Below are positions 49,377-58,826 of a stretch of 60,385 bases of DNA, piece after piece (within the stretch, counting starts at the first letter, position 1; each line of letters begins with the position of its first letter). Source of the DNA: CALKUP01 sp964492735 (lineage in GTDB: Bacteria > Patescibacteriota > Patescibacteriia > UBA9570 > XYC2-FULL-38-9); contig CAZBLE010000006.1 in NCBI GenBank assembly GCA_964492735.1, positions 1 to 60,385 on the forward strand. The letters run 5' to 3'. A program made the position numbers and the translations under genes. Under the pieces are notes generated by a model. The model was not told the origin of the DNA, ran no database searches, and saw only the letters and a program-made list of their open reading frames with translations.

Positions 49377-50375
49377 ATGGCAGAGCGTGTAATGAGCTTT
49401 AGGAGGAAGGCGGACCGATTGCAGCAAAAAATTGGCATTGCATATGAGATGTTGCATGTGCGTCGTCCAGAGTTACTTGAACGGCGCTGTATGCAGAATC
49501 TAGAAGACCAAATACGCGAACAAGGTTTTCCAAGTGAAGATTTATTGAATGAATATGAAGCCGAGTTGCCGTTGCTGAGAGAAATTTTTGGAACACCTGA
49601 AGATGGATTGAATCGTGATATTCTTTTTCATGGAACTGGTTTGAAAAAATATGCAGTTGATAAATATAACATCACACCAGAATCTCAAGAGCATTCATCA
49701 GAGTGCGTTCCTGTGCTGGAGCGCATTTTAGATGAGGGCTTGATTGTTCATCAAGATCCGTGGCTTCCGACAGGCGAGGTGCAGAGTGCGTCTTTTGCAG
49801 TGAGTTATTTTTATGCAAAATGGTATTCAGATAAATACACTGGCACAGATACTACACTAGAGTACAAATTTGGAGACACGCTTGATTGGTTTTTATATTA
49901 CATGAAAGATACGATGTATCAGGAGTTTCGTGAAGTCATAAGTGGTGAGCGGCAATTTGACGTTACTCAGTTATATCAACGTAAAAAAGAAAGTGATTCA
50001 TTATATACAAATAAATTGTACCATTGGATTGCGAGCTTACGGCATGACGCATCTGAAAATACTTCAATGATAAATATTTTACAACAACCAACGGACATAA
50101 CAGATAATTGGGGAGCAGTGTTGTGTTTTGATCGTAAGGCTATTCAAACATTTCAGATGTCTTTTGGTGATACACATGAAGTTCGCACAGATAAGCCTGT
50201 TTCACCAGATTTCATTAAAGCATTGGGTGTACCTCGACAGCACCTCGGGACTGCTCGAGACTTACTCGCGGCCGCGGGTCGTAATATTCCATTATTCGCA
50301 CTTGAATGCGCTGATATGCATTTAGTGGATTTTGATTTTACTAACCTTATTCGACGTGTAGAGAAAGATAGATAA
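49377..50375 (+). CDS. Hypothetical protein with HGTG motif
   Basis: 332 residues, not recognised. Start at ATG 49377, 19 bases after a TATAAT box (49352-49357) that overlaps the previous stop. Helical N-terminus with LEDQIREQGFPSEDLL, then DILFHGTGLKKY, a His-Gly-Thr-Gly pattern seen at NAD-binding sites of ADP-ribosyl-transferase folds, and WGAVLCFDRKAI, a strand typical of such a fold. The resemblance is suggestive only. No signal peptide. Confidence 0.65.
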   Translation: MAERVMSFRRKADRLQQKIGIAYEMLHVRRPELLERRCMQNLEDQIREQGFPSEDLLNEYEAELPLLREIFGTPEDGLNRDILFHGTGLKKYAVDKYNITPESQEHSSECVPVLERILDEGLIVHQDPWLPTGEVQSASFAVSYFYAKWYSDKYTGTDTTLEYKFGDTLDWFLYYMKDTMYQEFREVISGERQFDVTQLYQRKKESDSLYTNKLYHWIASLRHDASENTSMINILQQPTDITDNWGAVLCFDRKAIQTFQMSFGDTHEVRTDKPVSPDFIKALGVPRQHLGTARDLLAAAGRNIPLFALECADMHLVDFDFTNLIRRVEKDR

Positions 50376-50389
50376 TCATAGCTCAAGCG

Positions 50390-50419
50390 TTGACAATATC
50401 AGGTTTTTTATAGTATAGT
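50390..50419 (+). promoter_or_regulatory. Promoter of typA
   Basis: Consensus TTGACA (50390-50395), 18 bp, TATAGT (50414-50419), with start codon 70 bases later. The leader holds a weak AGCG/CGCT stem followed by T6 (to about 50457), perhaps an attenuator. Confidence 0.7.
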
Positions 50420-50489
50420 TCGGAGCGAAATGCTGCTATTTGTCAGCGCTTTTTTATTATCAATCTCTATTCGTTAAATCCGCCCCCTT

Positions 50490-52271
50490 ATGTCCGCTAT
50501 TCGAAACGTTGCGATTATCGCCCATGTCGACCATGGAAAAACCACTCTTGTCGATGCATTACTCACGCAATCACAATCTTTGAACCACAAAGAATCAGAA
50601 CACACAGAATTATTGATGGACAATAATGATCTTGAGCGTGAACGTGGAATCACTATTTTTAGTAAAAACGCTGCGCTGCAATGGAAAGATACAAAAGTGA
50701 ATATTATCGATACTCCAGGCCATGCGGACTTTGGTGGGGAAGTTGAACGCGTTCTTTCGATGGCGGATGGTGCGTTGTTGCTTGTTGATGCACAAGAAGG
50801 ACCGATGCCACAAACTCGTTTCGTGCTTAAAAAAGCTCTAGCAATGAAGCAGCGGATTATTGTTATCGTGAATAAAGTTGATAAGCCAGATGCAAATCCA
50901 CAAGAAGCAGTGAATCGAACATTTGATTTATTTGTTGAACTTGGAGCTGATGATGCAACGCTTGATTTTCCAATTGTCTACGCGTCAGCAATTCAAGGAA
51001 AGGCAGGACTCGAGGAAGATATCAATTCAATGACAGACATCACACCGATTCTTGATGCGATTCTTGAATATATCCCGCAGCCACAGGGTGACCCAGAAGC
51101 GCCATTGCAAATTCGGATTACATCAATTTCAGCAGATGCATTTAAAGGTCGCATTAGTACTGGTCGTATCCATAATGGAAAAGTATCTGCAGCACAGCCA
51201 TTGATGCATATCGCGCGTGACGGTAAACAAACACAAGTAAAAGTGACATCACTGATGGCGGCGCAAGGTCTTGGCAAAGTTGATATCACTGAAGCAGTAG
51301 CGGGTGACATTGTTTCGATTGCTGGTATTACGGATGCAGCAATCGGCGACACATTGGCTGAAGTCAGCAATCCAATTGCATTACCTGTTGTTGCGATTGA
51401 TGAACCAACAGTGCGGATGACATTTATGGTAAACACATCACCATTTGCAGGAACAGAAGGTGAATTTTCTACCAGTCGCCAAATTGAACAACGCTTGATG
51501 AAAGAATTAGAAACGGACATGGCATTGCGGGTTGAAGCAAATGGTTCTGGTGAATGGCTCGTGTCTGGTCGCGGTGAATTGCATCTTGCGATTTTGATTG
51601 AACGCCTACGTCGTGAAGGGTTTGAATTTCAAGTGAGTAATCCAACAGTAATTACAAAAGAAGTCGATGGCAAAACACACGTACCGTTTGATCGTGTGAC
51701 CATTGAAGCGCCAGATGAATTTTCAGGAGCAGTGATTCAAAAACTCGGGAGTCGTCGCGGTCAAATGCAAGAAATGCGAACAGTCAATGGCATTACATTT
51801 GTAGAATACGTTATTCCAACGCGTGGTTTGTTTGGGTACCGCAGCCATTTACTCACTGACACAAAAGGTCTTGGGATTATGAACGCTTCATTTGAAGGAT
51901 ATTTTCCAGATCCAGGTGATTGGGTTGAACGTGAAACTGGCTCGCTGGTTGCGCATGAAGCAGGTGATACAACGCTCTACGGCTTAACACGTTCACAAGA
52001 TCGTGGCGTATTGTTTGTTGAACCGGGTGTGAAGGTGTATCGTGGCCAAGTAATCGGACAAAATGCGCGTCAAGGAGATCTCGTTGTGCATGTCTGCCGT
52101 AAAAAAGAATTGACCAATATGCGCTCATCTGGTGATGGTGTTGCCGAAAATTTCCGTGTTCCGAAAAAGATGGATCTTGAAGCAGCTCTCGAATATATTG
52201 TTGATGATGAACTCGTTGAAATTACTCCAGAAAATATTCGCATTCGAAAGAAAAATCTTAACGTGAAATAA
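50490..52271 (+). CDS. typA: BipA/TypA translational GTPase
   Basis: 593 residues. G domain with AHVDHGKTTLVD (residues 9-20), the G2 region RERGITIFSKN, DTPGHADFGGEV and VNKVDKPDANP; domains II-III follow and the C-terminal part carries SRRGQMQEM and GYRSHLLTDTKG, the BipA-specific domain. It associates with ribosomes and helps large-subunit assembly under stress. Highly expressed promoter. Length equals the family's usual size. Confidence 0.97.
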   Translation: MSAIRNVAIIAHVDHGKTTLVDALLTQSQSLNHKESEHTELLMDNNDLERERGITIFSKNAALQWKDTKVNIIDTPGHADFGGEVERVLSMADGALLLVDAQEGPMPQTRFVLKKALAMKQRIIVIVNKVDKPDANPQEAVNRTFDLFVELGADDATLDFPIVYASAIQGKAGLEEDINSMTDITPILDAILEYIPQPQGDPEAPLQIRITSISADAFKGRISTGRIHNGKVSAAQPLMHIARDGKQTQVKVTSLMAAQGLGKVDITEAVAGDIVSIAGITDAAIGDTLAEVSNPIALPVVAIDEPTVRMTFMVNTSPFAGTEGEFSTSRQIEQRLMKELETDMALRVEANGSGEWLVSGRGELHLAILIERLRREGFEFQVSNPTVITKEVDGKTHVPFDRVTIEAPDEFSGAVIQKLGSRRGQMQEMRTVNGITFVEYVIPTRGLFGYRSHLLTDTKGLGIMNASFEGYFPDPGDWVERETGSLVAHEAGDTTLYGLTRSQDRGVLFVEPGVKVYRGQVIGQNARQGDLVVHVCRKKELTNMRSSGDGVAENFRVPKKMDLEAALEYIVDDELVEITPENIRIRKKNLNVK

Positions 52272-52423
52272 CCACCAGCTTTGCACAATCTGTATATTTG
52301 TTGTAGTCTCAGACATAAGTGGTGTTATTATGCAATCTCTTCAACCACCCGAAGCGTTTATGCCCGCGCACACACCGGGAATGAGATTGTTCCACAGAAG
52401 GGAATTGTCTAATCAATTTCATC

Positions 52424-52606
52424 ATGCATATGTCTCATAAAAAAGATGAGTACGAATATGACTACAATGAAATGATGAAGCATTGGAGAAGTTGGGGCTC
52501 TTGGTTTTCCTGGGGCTCACCAATTGGCTTAAGTATTGGCCTCGCCATTACACTTCTGTCAGTCGGCGGCTTTCTCATGATGCTGCATCAGATCGGCTGG
52601 GTGTAA
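52424..52606 (+). CDS. 60-residue membrane microprotein
   Basis: One membrane helix (about 34-55, GLSIGLAITLLSVGGFLMMLH) after a charged N-terminus with YEYDYNEMMKHWRSWGSW. No clear Shine-Dalgarno site; ATG 52430 is an alternative. Followed by a strong terminator, which supports a real gene. Unrecognised. Confidence 0.55.
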   Translation: MHMSHKKDEYEYDYNEMMKHWRSWGSWFSWGSPIGLSIGLAITLLSVGGFLMMLHQIGWV

Positions 52607-52620
52607 ACCCCGCAGGTGTC

Positions 52621-52650
52621 AAAAAAAGCCCGAGATTCTCGGGCTTTTTA
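52621..52650. terminator. Bidirectional terminator
   Basis: AAAAGCCCGAGA and TCTCGGGCTTTT stem around a very short loop, with T5 on one side and A-run on the other, between convergent genes. Confidence 0.9.
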
Positions 52651-54843
52651 TTATGCAGCTTTTTGTTGCTCATTATTTTCTGACTGTGCAATAGAATTTT
52701 GTACTTTGCCCATCAATAAATCTAAACGATATTTTACGTTACGTAATTCACGAATGAGTGTTTGACTTGTTTGCAGTAGCATTAAGTTTGTTAGTTGCTC
52801 ATCAATTGTTTTGAGGCTTTTGTTGACTAGCTCTAATGACTCTGCATCATCTGGTAGTTCTTGGTCCAATTCTTCACCTGCAGTACGCAGCATACGTAAA
52901 TCAAAATAGGCAAGTAGTTCGCCAAATTCACTTTCGAATTCCGCCATCATCGTTGGCTTGAATTCTGTAACCCGATTGAGGCGATAGATAAACTGTCCGA
53001 CAATCGATTCAAAGTCTGGTGGGAAAATATGAGGTAGTCCTTCTAAGCGACGTGTTGTTACTTCTTTTTGTAACTTACTCATTTCTTCAGAAAAGTGGCG
53101 CGTTTGATTCTTCCACGTTTCTGTAAGCGCTGTTTCAGCGGCAACACTTGCGACCGCGCCAAATAGTTGCTCGCCAATAACTTCTTCTGCAGTTTCTTCC
53201 TCTTCTTCGGTGTCAGGGTGCTCCACTTTCCATTGATCAAAAGCATCGCGTTGTTTCTCTATCTCAGGAATGAGATCAAGGACTGCTTGGAAAAGCTCTC
53301 GCTGACTTTCTTCAATAATGACGCCGGCTTTTGAGAATGTTCCCTCAGCAGATAGGCGATCAAGAAGAGAAGTGAAGAGATCAGTTAATGACTGTGTGTC
53401 TGCAACTTTGAAGATAGGCTCCATTGTTTTAAAGACAGTTCGTAGGGCGCTGTAGTCTGTGCCCGTTGTGTCATTCAAAAAACTCATGAATTGTTTGAGC
53501 TCCTTCACTTGATCAATGGTTGTTCTGCCGTCTTCTTGGTTTTCGATAGGTTCATTTTTTTCGTTGAATGCAGTGTTGTTAATAGCATTCACGTCTACTG
53601 CGGCAGTGTAGCTATCGATTGTATTTGCTGGTGTAGGGTTTGTTTCTATTTCTGTCGCTGTAGTATTTTCTGGTACAGCATTTGCGGTCGTTGCCTCAGG
53701 AGTTGGGTTTGTTTGACCAGTGATACTATACCAGTCTTGTAGAAGTTTCTGATTATTTTCTGTAAAGAGTGCAAGCGCATTAGCTGCCTCAAGAAGATGT
53801 GTATCTGCTGAAGTCATCCGAACGCCAGCGCGTTCAAAGTCATATCCAGATTGTACTGTTTCAAGAATTTTTGTAATTGCTTCAGAAATACTGTAGCCAG
53901 AAATTGAATCAAAGACAGGTCGCAAGTGTTCAATTATATCAAGACCTGCAAGCATTTGTTCACGTTGTGCGCTTGTTGCTGTGTCTTTTGTTTGTATAAA
54001 TAGGTACTCTGCCGCAATTTCAATTTGACCAACAGGATTTGCTGGAAAGTTTGTTTCAGCCGCAGCTTTTTTTTCAGTGAGCGCATTTGCATGCCAAGAT
54101 TGTAATGTGTCCGCATGTGTTTCTGTGTATGTTGCAATTTCCAGTGCTGCGTCAATCATTTTTATAGAGTAGGGGGTGATGACAACGTCTTCTTCTGAAA
54201 AGGTATTGCCATTGAGAAGTGTTTCAAGAATACCTTCAAGACGTTCTCTGACTGAAGTAGTATTTTCACCTTCTGTTAATGGGCGAATGCGATACAACAT
54301 ATCCAGGCCAGCAAGAAGTTGGGTTTTGGTTTTTTCTGTTGCAGAATTTGCAGCATCAGAAAAAAAATATTCAACAGCTAATTCAGATTGGCCAATGGCA
54401 TCAGTTGGAAAGCCTGGAGATTGTTCAGTGGATATTTCTGGGCTATTTTGCCATTTGAGAAATTCAACCTTGTCTTCACGAGCAAGTTCGATTAATTGTA
54501 ACGCACGCTGAATTGCAGGATCATCTTCTGGTTTAATCGAAAGAGTATCACGTTCAAATGATGCGCCTGTTTTAAGTGTATTGTGAATTTCTGCAAGTTT
54601 TGCATAAATACCTACTTCGCCTTCAGTTGCAAACACGGGCCAGAGGCGTTGCAATAACTGCCCAACTTCTTGGTAGTCTTCAGATTGAAACATGTCATCT
54701 GCCGCAGCTCGAGTTTGTCGAAAATTGATATATGCATCTAGCGTCTCTGCTCCAACATCTGCTGGGAGAAATTGTGGTTGTTCTGGTTCGCGTTCTTGTG
54801 GTCCACCTTGTGGAAATGCGTAGACGTTATTTTCGTATGTCAT
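52651..54843 (-). CDS. Large acidic protein with four ~110-residue repeats
   Basis: 730 residues, not recognised. Four related helical units at about 30-140, 150-265, 275-385 and 455-560. Each opens with a helix, has a line such as LLAGLDMLYRIRPLTE, LLQRLWPVFATEG or TVFKTMEPIFKVAD, then LETLLNGNTFSEEDVVI-type text and ends in (L)xxW. Linkers are Glu/Thr-rich. A final region (about 580-730) is coiled-coil-like. No signal peptide or membrane helix is seen. The pattern suggests a scaffold or cytoskeleton-like filament; no homologue is known to me. Confidence 0.75.
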   Translation of the reverse strand: MTYENNVYAFPQGGPQEREPEQPQFLPADVGAETLDAYINFRQTRAAADDMFQSEDYQEVGQLLQRLWPVFATEGEVGIYAKLAEIHNTLKTGASFERDTLSIKPEDDPAIQRALQLIELAREDKVEFLKWQNSPEISTEQSPGFPTDAIGQSELAVEYFFSDAANSATEKTKTQLLAGLDMLYRIRPLTEGENTTSVRERLEGILETLLNGNTFSEEDVVITPYSIKMIDAALEIATYTETHADTLQSWHANALTEKKAAAETNFPANPVGQIEIAAEYLFIQTKDTATSAQREQMLAGLDIIEHLRPVFDSISGYSISEAITKILETVQSGYDFERAGVRMTSADTHLLEAANALALFTENNQKLLQDWYSITGQTNPTPEATTANAVPENTTATEIETNPTPANTIDSYTAAVDVNAINNTAFNEKNEPIENQEDGRTTIDQVKELKQFMSFLNDTTGTDYSALRTVFKTMEPIFKVADTQSLTDLFTSLLDRLSAEGTFSKAGVIIEESQRELFQAVLDLIPEIEKQRDAFDQWKVEHPDTEEEEETAEEVIGEQLFGAVASVAAETALTETWKNQTRHFSEEMSKLQKEVTTRRLEGLPHIFPPDFESIVGQFIYRLNRVTEFKPTMMAEFESEFGELLAYFDLRMLRTAGEELDQELPDDAESLELVNKSLKTIDEQLTNLMLLQTSQTLIRELRNVKYRLDLLMGKVQNSIAQSENNEQQKAA

Positions 54844-54953
54844 ATAGACATTTAATCAAATTTTTGTTATTTGCGCCACAGGCTTGTCGAATGTTTGATT
54901 TTTTAGTATAACGAACAGGTCTAACAACGCCTTGTCTGTCCACGAGCGCTTAC

Positions 54954-55067
54954 ATGAAATGGTCACGCGGTTTGATGAAAAGCGTGCATGTTAAGAGTAA
55001 TGACTGTGCAGAACGTTACAACCGGCCAAGACGCTGGTTTATTTTTAATATAAAAAAATATGAATAA
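54954..55067 (+). CDS. Possible 37-residue upstream frame overlapping the P-type ATPase start
   Basis: ATG 54954 opens a frame rich in Arg/Lys/Trp (KWSRGLMKSVHVKSNDCAERYNR-like) that ends at TAA 55065-55067, eight bases inside the ATPase gene. It could couple or regulate ATPase translation. No ribosome site is evident, so this is tentative. Confidence 0.25.
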   Translation: MKWSRGLMKSVHVKSNDCAERYNRPRRWFIFNIKKYE

Positions 55068-57669
55068 TGCACATACCAAACAAGCACAAGAGGTGTTGCA
55101 ACAGATTGATGTAGAAGAACACAAGGGTCTTCCAAGTGATCGTGTTTCTGCGCAGCGTGAGCAGCATGGTAGAAATGTGTTACCAGAAGGCAAGAAAGTG
55201 CGCTGGTATCAGCGTTTTGCCAAACAGTTTATGGATATTTTTGTTGCGATTTTATTACTCGCAGCCATTGTTGCGTATATTGCAGGTGACATAAAGGATG
55301 CTGTTATTATTGGGATTATTATTTTGCTCAATGCACTCTTTGGATTTGCGCAAGAGCAAAAAGCCGAACAAGCAATTGCGGCGTTGCAAGCCTTGTCACA
55401 AGATGCTGCGACAGTATTGCGTGATGGCGTGACTGCGCGCATTCCGGTTGCAGATATTGTTGTAGGAGATATATTGCTGCTTGAGTCAGGTGATGCAATT
55501 GCGGCTGATGCTCGATTGCTTACTCAAATACAATTACGGGTGAGCGAATCAGCGCTGACTGGTGAATCACAGGCAGTGAGTAAAAATGCAGATGAGATTG
55601 TTGGGGCCGAGGTGCCGTTGGGTGATCGTGTGAACATGGTATATAAAGATACAAATATTGTAGAAGGACGCGCAACAGCGGTCGTTGTGGCCGTGGGAGC
55701 AGATACCGAAGTGGGTAAAATTTCAACACTCTTACAACAGACAATTGAACGCAAGACACCACTTGAACAAGAGTTACATCGGATTGGAACATGGCTCACA
55801 GGCTTTGCGATAGTCTCCGCCGGTGTTATTTTTGTTAGCCTTGCAGTTCGTGGAGGCTCTATTGATTCAGCCGCGCTCACAGCTATTTCTTTGGCTGTAG
55901 CAGTTGTGCCAGAAGGCATTCCGGCTGTTGTGACGACAGTGTTAGCAATTTCTGTTGCTCGACTCGCAAAACATAATGCAATTATCCGTAAGCTTTCTGC
56001 CGTAGAAACACTGGGAGCTATTTCTGCAATTCTTACAGACAAAACAGGCACACTGACAAAAAATGAAATGACTGTTGTGCGTGTCGCACGTGGTGAGACA
56101 GGGGTGGATATTCCTGCTACGGACACAACAGATGAATTATTGTGGGTGCTCAGGGCAGCGGTGTTGTGTAATAACGCTTCTCTTCAAGATGATGGTAATC
56201 ACATTGGGGATCCAACCGAAACGTGTTTATTAGTGGCTGCTGAGCAAGCGGGCATTCAGATTGCAGACACTGCGGCAGCATACCCAAGGATTGCGGAGTT
56301 GCCATTTAATTCAGAAACAAAACGGATGATTGTCGCTGTGAATGATACAGTCACTGGTGATGTGATATGTATCGCGAAGGGTGCGCACGAATCTGTGGTT
56401 GCATTGTGTGGTGATTCTGTAACACCTGATATGCATGCTGTGGCAACAGCAGAGGCTGCAGCAGGAAAGCGATTTTTAGCATATGCAATGGCACGTATTC
56501 CAAAAGAGACACATGCAAAAACCAATATTGAAACATTATTGACTGATGTTGCGTATGAATATATCGGTAGCACGTCAGCGATTGATCCATTGCGAGACGA
56601 GGTGATTGCTGCTGTCCAAGAGGCAAAACGAGCAGGTATTCGCAGTATCATGATTACTGGAGATCACCGTCTTATTGCAACAACAATTGGGAAGCAGCTC
56701 GGAATTATCTCTTCTGATGCAGAAGTGCGTGATGGGGCAGAGCTTGCTTCTGTGTCTGATGCTGATTTTGTCGCAATGCTTGAGACAGTTTCTGTGTTTT
56801 CACGCGTTTCGCCTGAGCAAAAATTGCACATTGTGAAAGCAATGCAGCGTCGTGGAAATATCGTTGCAGTGACAGGTGATGGGGTGAATGATGCGCCAGC
56901 AATAAAAACAGCAAACATTGGCGTTGCCATGGGAGTGACCGGCACAGATGTTACAAAACAGGTTGCAGATATGGTGTTAAAAGATGATAATTATGCAACG
57001 ATTGTGGAGGCAGTTCGACAAGGTCGTGGCATTTTTCAAAACTTCATTAGCTTTTTGCGATATCAAATTTCTTGTAACGTTTCTGGTGTGATTACAGTCT
57101 TTGCAGTGGTCATTGCAGGGTTTCCCGCACCATTACTACCAATCCATATCTTACTCCTTAATCTTGCTTCAGAAACTGGTCCGTCAATCGCGCTTGGGTT
57201 AGAAAAAGCGCCGCATGACACAATGGCGACACCGCCACGTAACAGCGAGGAGTCACTGCTGTCTCGTGATCGTCTTATTGGGATTGCGTGGGAAGCGATT
57301 GTAATGGCTGCAGTTGCGATTGCTGCATATCTTTTAACAGAGCCGCTTGGACAAAGTATTGCGACAACCGCCACCTTAACAACTGCTTTTTTGTCTCGCT
57401 TGTGGCACTCGTGGAGTAGTCGTGTTCATGAACGCTCAATATTTTCTCGATCATTGTTTTCGAACACAGCGCTACTGTGGGTTGTTGGGCTAACCATTCT
57501 TGGGTATGTTGCGGCATTTGCATTACCAGTTGTTCGTACAGCGTTAAAAATTACGCTATTACCATTAGATGTGCTTGCGCAATCAGTTGCATTGTCTTTT
57601 GTTTCTATTGTGGTGATTGAACTTGGAAAAATAGTGTTGCGTACTCGCACGCAAGGTGAGTCATCCTAG
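55060..57669 (+). CDS. P-type cation-transporting ATPase (type II, Ca2+-like)
   Basis: 869 residues. Actuator domain with LTGESQAVSKN, helix M4 VAVVPEGIPAVVTTVLA, phosphorylation motif ILTDKTGTLTKNEMT, MITGDHRLIA and VTGDGVNDAPAIKTANIGVAMG, and four C-terminal helices. The M4 PEGIPA suggests calcium or another divalent cation; in M6 the usual TDxxPA reads SETGPS, so specificity may differ. Uses ATP to move cations out of the cytosol. AT-rich promoter upstream; the next gene has its own -10 box. Confidence 0.93.
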   Translation: MNNAHTKQAQEVLQQIDVEEHKGLPSDRVSAQREQHGRNVLPEGKKVRWYQRFAKQFMDIFVAILLLAAIVAYIAGDIKDAVIIGIIILLNALFGFAQEQKAEQAIAALQALSQDAATVLRDGVTARIPVADIVVGDILLLESGDAIAADARLLTQIQLRVSESALTGESQAVSKNADEIVGAEVPLGDRVNMVYKDTNIVEGRATAVVVAVGADTEVGKISTLLQQTIERKTPLEQELHRIGTWLTGFAIVSAGVIFVSLAVRGGSIDSAALTAISLAVAVVPEGIPAVVTTVLAISVARLAKHNAIIRKLSAVETLGAISAILTDKTGTLTKNEMTVVRVARGETGVDIPATDTTDELLWVLRAAVLCNNASLQDDGNHIGDPTETCLLVAAEQAGIQIADTAAAYPRIAELPFNSETKRMIVAVNDTVTGDVICIAKGAHESVVALCGDSVTPDMHAVATAEAAAGKRFLAYAMARIPKETHAKTNIETLLTDVAYEYIGSTSAIDPLRDEVIAAVQEAKRAGIRSIMITGDHRLIATTIGKQLGIISSDAEVRDGAELASVSDADFVAMLETVSVFSRVSPEQKLHIVKAMQRRGNIVAVTGDGVNDAPAIKTANIGVAMGVTGTDVTKQVADMVLKDDNYATIVEAVRQGRGIFQNFISFLRYQISCNVSGVITVFAVVIAGFPAPLLPIHILLLNLASETGPSIALGLEKAPHDTMATPPRNSEESLLSRDRLIGIAWEAIVMAAVAIAAYLLTEPLGQSIATTATLTTAFLSRLWHSWSSRVHERSIFSRSLFSNTALLWVVGLTILGYVAAFALPVVRTALKITLLPLDVLAQSVALSFVSIVVIELGKIVLRTRTQGESS

Positions 57670-57689
57670 GGAATTATCCAGAAGATTGG

Positions 57690-57695
57690 TATACT
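57690..57695 (+). promoter_or_regulatory. -10 box of the 57.7-kb membrane gene
   Basis: TATACT ends 6 bases before ATG 57702; leaderless geometry. Confidence 0.55.
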
Positions 57696-57701
57696 CCAAT
57701 A

Positions 57702-58277
57702 ATGAATTATTCTCGTCGGTTACTCGCAATTTCGTGGGTGGTATTTGCTGCAATTGTTGTTGCATTAATTGTATTTGATGCGGTGACAGCAATTATTCTG
57801 TCGTATAGCGTCATGTGGCTCTTTGCGCTCGCTACGCGCCAACGAGAGTTGTCTGTGCGCATCGGTATTGGCTCGGTCATCGCATTGGGTTGGATGTTGA
57901 TTGCGAAAGGAGAGTATGGATATGCAAATCATTCTGTTGCAGTCTATGGTTTTAATATATTTCCATTACTCGCTATCCCAAGTGCATTGGTCGCATTTTT
58001 TCTGATATATGAAACAATCACACTGTGGTTGAAGCCAAAGACGGCTGCGCTAGATTGGCTGCTTGTTATCGTGCTGGATGTGCTACTCGTAACAGTGATG
58101 GAATTTATTGGGTATCACATCTTTCAAATTCAAAATCTCGCGACAAGTCAGTATTCAGGTTTTGTGTGGTGTAATTGTTTTCACGCACCATGGTGGATGC
58201 AGTTGTCGTATTACAGTTTCCCGATTCTATTTTTCGCAGCATTTCGGTTTGTGCAAAAACACTATCTACGCAAATAA
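57702..58277 (+). CDS. Six-helix membrane protein, unknown
   Basis: 191 residues, about six membrane helices. Notable features are acidic and polar residues inside helices (VMEFIGYHIF, YETITLW) and the C-terminal WCNCFHAPWWMQLSYY, whose Cys, His and Trp could bind a cofactor or metal. Not recognised; carotenoid-cyclase-like topology was considered but cannot be shown. Leaderless start; strong terminator immediately after the stop. Confidence 0.65.
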   Translation: MNYSRRLLAISWVVFAAIVVALIVFDAVTAIILSYSVMWLFALATRQRELSVRIGIGSVIALGWMLIAKGEYGYANHSVAVYGFNIFPLLAIPSALVAFFLIYETITLWLKPKTAALDWLLVIVLDVLLVTVMEFIGYHIFQIQNLATSQYSGFVWCNCFHAPWWMQLSYYSFPILFFAAFRFVQKHYLRK

Positions 58278-58303
58278 AAAGAGCTGCGTGATGCAGCTCT
58301 TTT
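58277..58303 (+). terminator. Terminator after the membrane gene
   Basis: AAAAGAGCTGC-GTGAT-GCAGCTCTTTT perfect stem starting at the stop codon. Confidence 0.9.
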
Positions 58304-58326
58304 ACGCAGATAATAAGGAAGTGTGC

Positions 58327-58755
58327 TTACATCCAAAGTCCAATCACAAGCGCCATTGCAGTGAGAGTGACGACTTGGCAGGCAGCTTGAATACTGATTT
58401 GTTTCCATAGTACTTCACGACTCACGCCAGACCACATGACCGCACCAATGAGAGTTGGGAAGACAATACCAATGAGAGCCCACCAGATGATTTCATATGG
58501 ACTACCTTGTGCTTGTAAGGCGAGCTGCATAAAATGAGCGAGTACATATGCCTCAATGAATGTGATGATAAGTTGAATGATATACAGTGGACCAGCTTCT
58601 TGCGCCGCTGCTTTTTTTTCTGCATCAGAGCGCTTATTGAAGCCTGTGACAATCATCCATTGTTTTCGAAATAAGACGCTGTACCATAACGCGCCAATGA
58701 TGTACGCCACCACTGTTGCCGCGATGACAGATAAAATATTGATTTCGATATTCAT
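58327..58755 (-). CDS. DUF1761 membrane protein
   Basis: 142 residues, four membrane helices. The opening (SVIAATVVAYIIGALWYSVLF then RKQWM) and the C-terminal half with WWALIGIVFPTLIGAVMWS match DUF1761, small membrane proteins of unknown function. No obvious cofactor residues. Independent gene with a TATATA box 5-10 bases before the start. Confidence 0.85.
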   Translation of the reverse strand: MNIEINILSVIAATVVAYIIGALWYSVLFRKQWMIVTGFNKRSDAEKKAAAQEAGPLYIIQLIITFIEAYVLAHFMQLALQAQGSPYEIIWWALIGIVFPTLIGAVMWSGVSREVLWKQISIQAACQVVTLTAMALVIGLWM

Positions 58756-58826
58756 ATATATAAGGTTAATAATTTGTTTATTCTATTGTAGGTTTTGTCT
58801 GCTCGCTTGTCTATTGTTGATGGACT

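Noticed and set aside
52330..52440. 36-codon frame upstream of the membrane microprotein
   Set aside because: No ribosome site or -10 box with suitable spacing, and it overlaps the better-supported frame.
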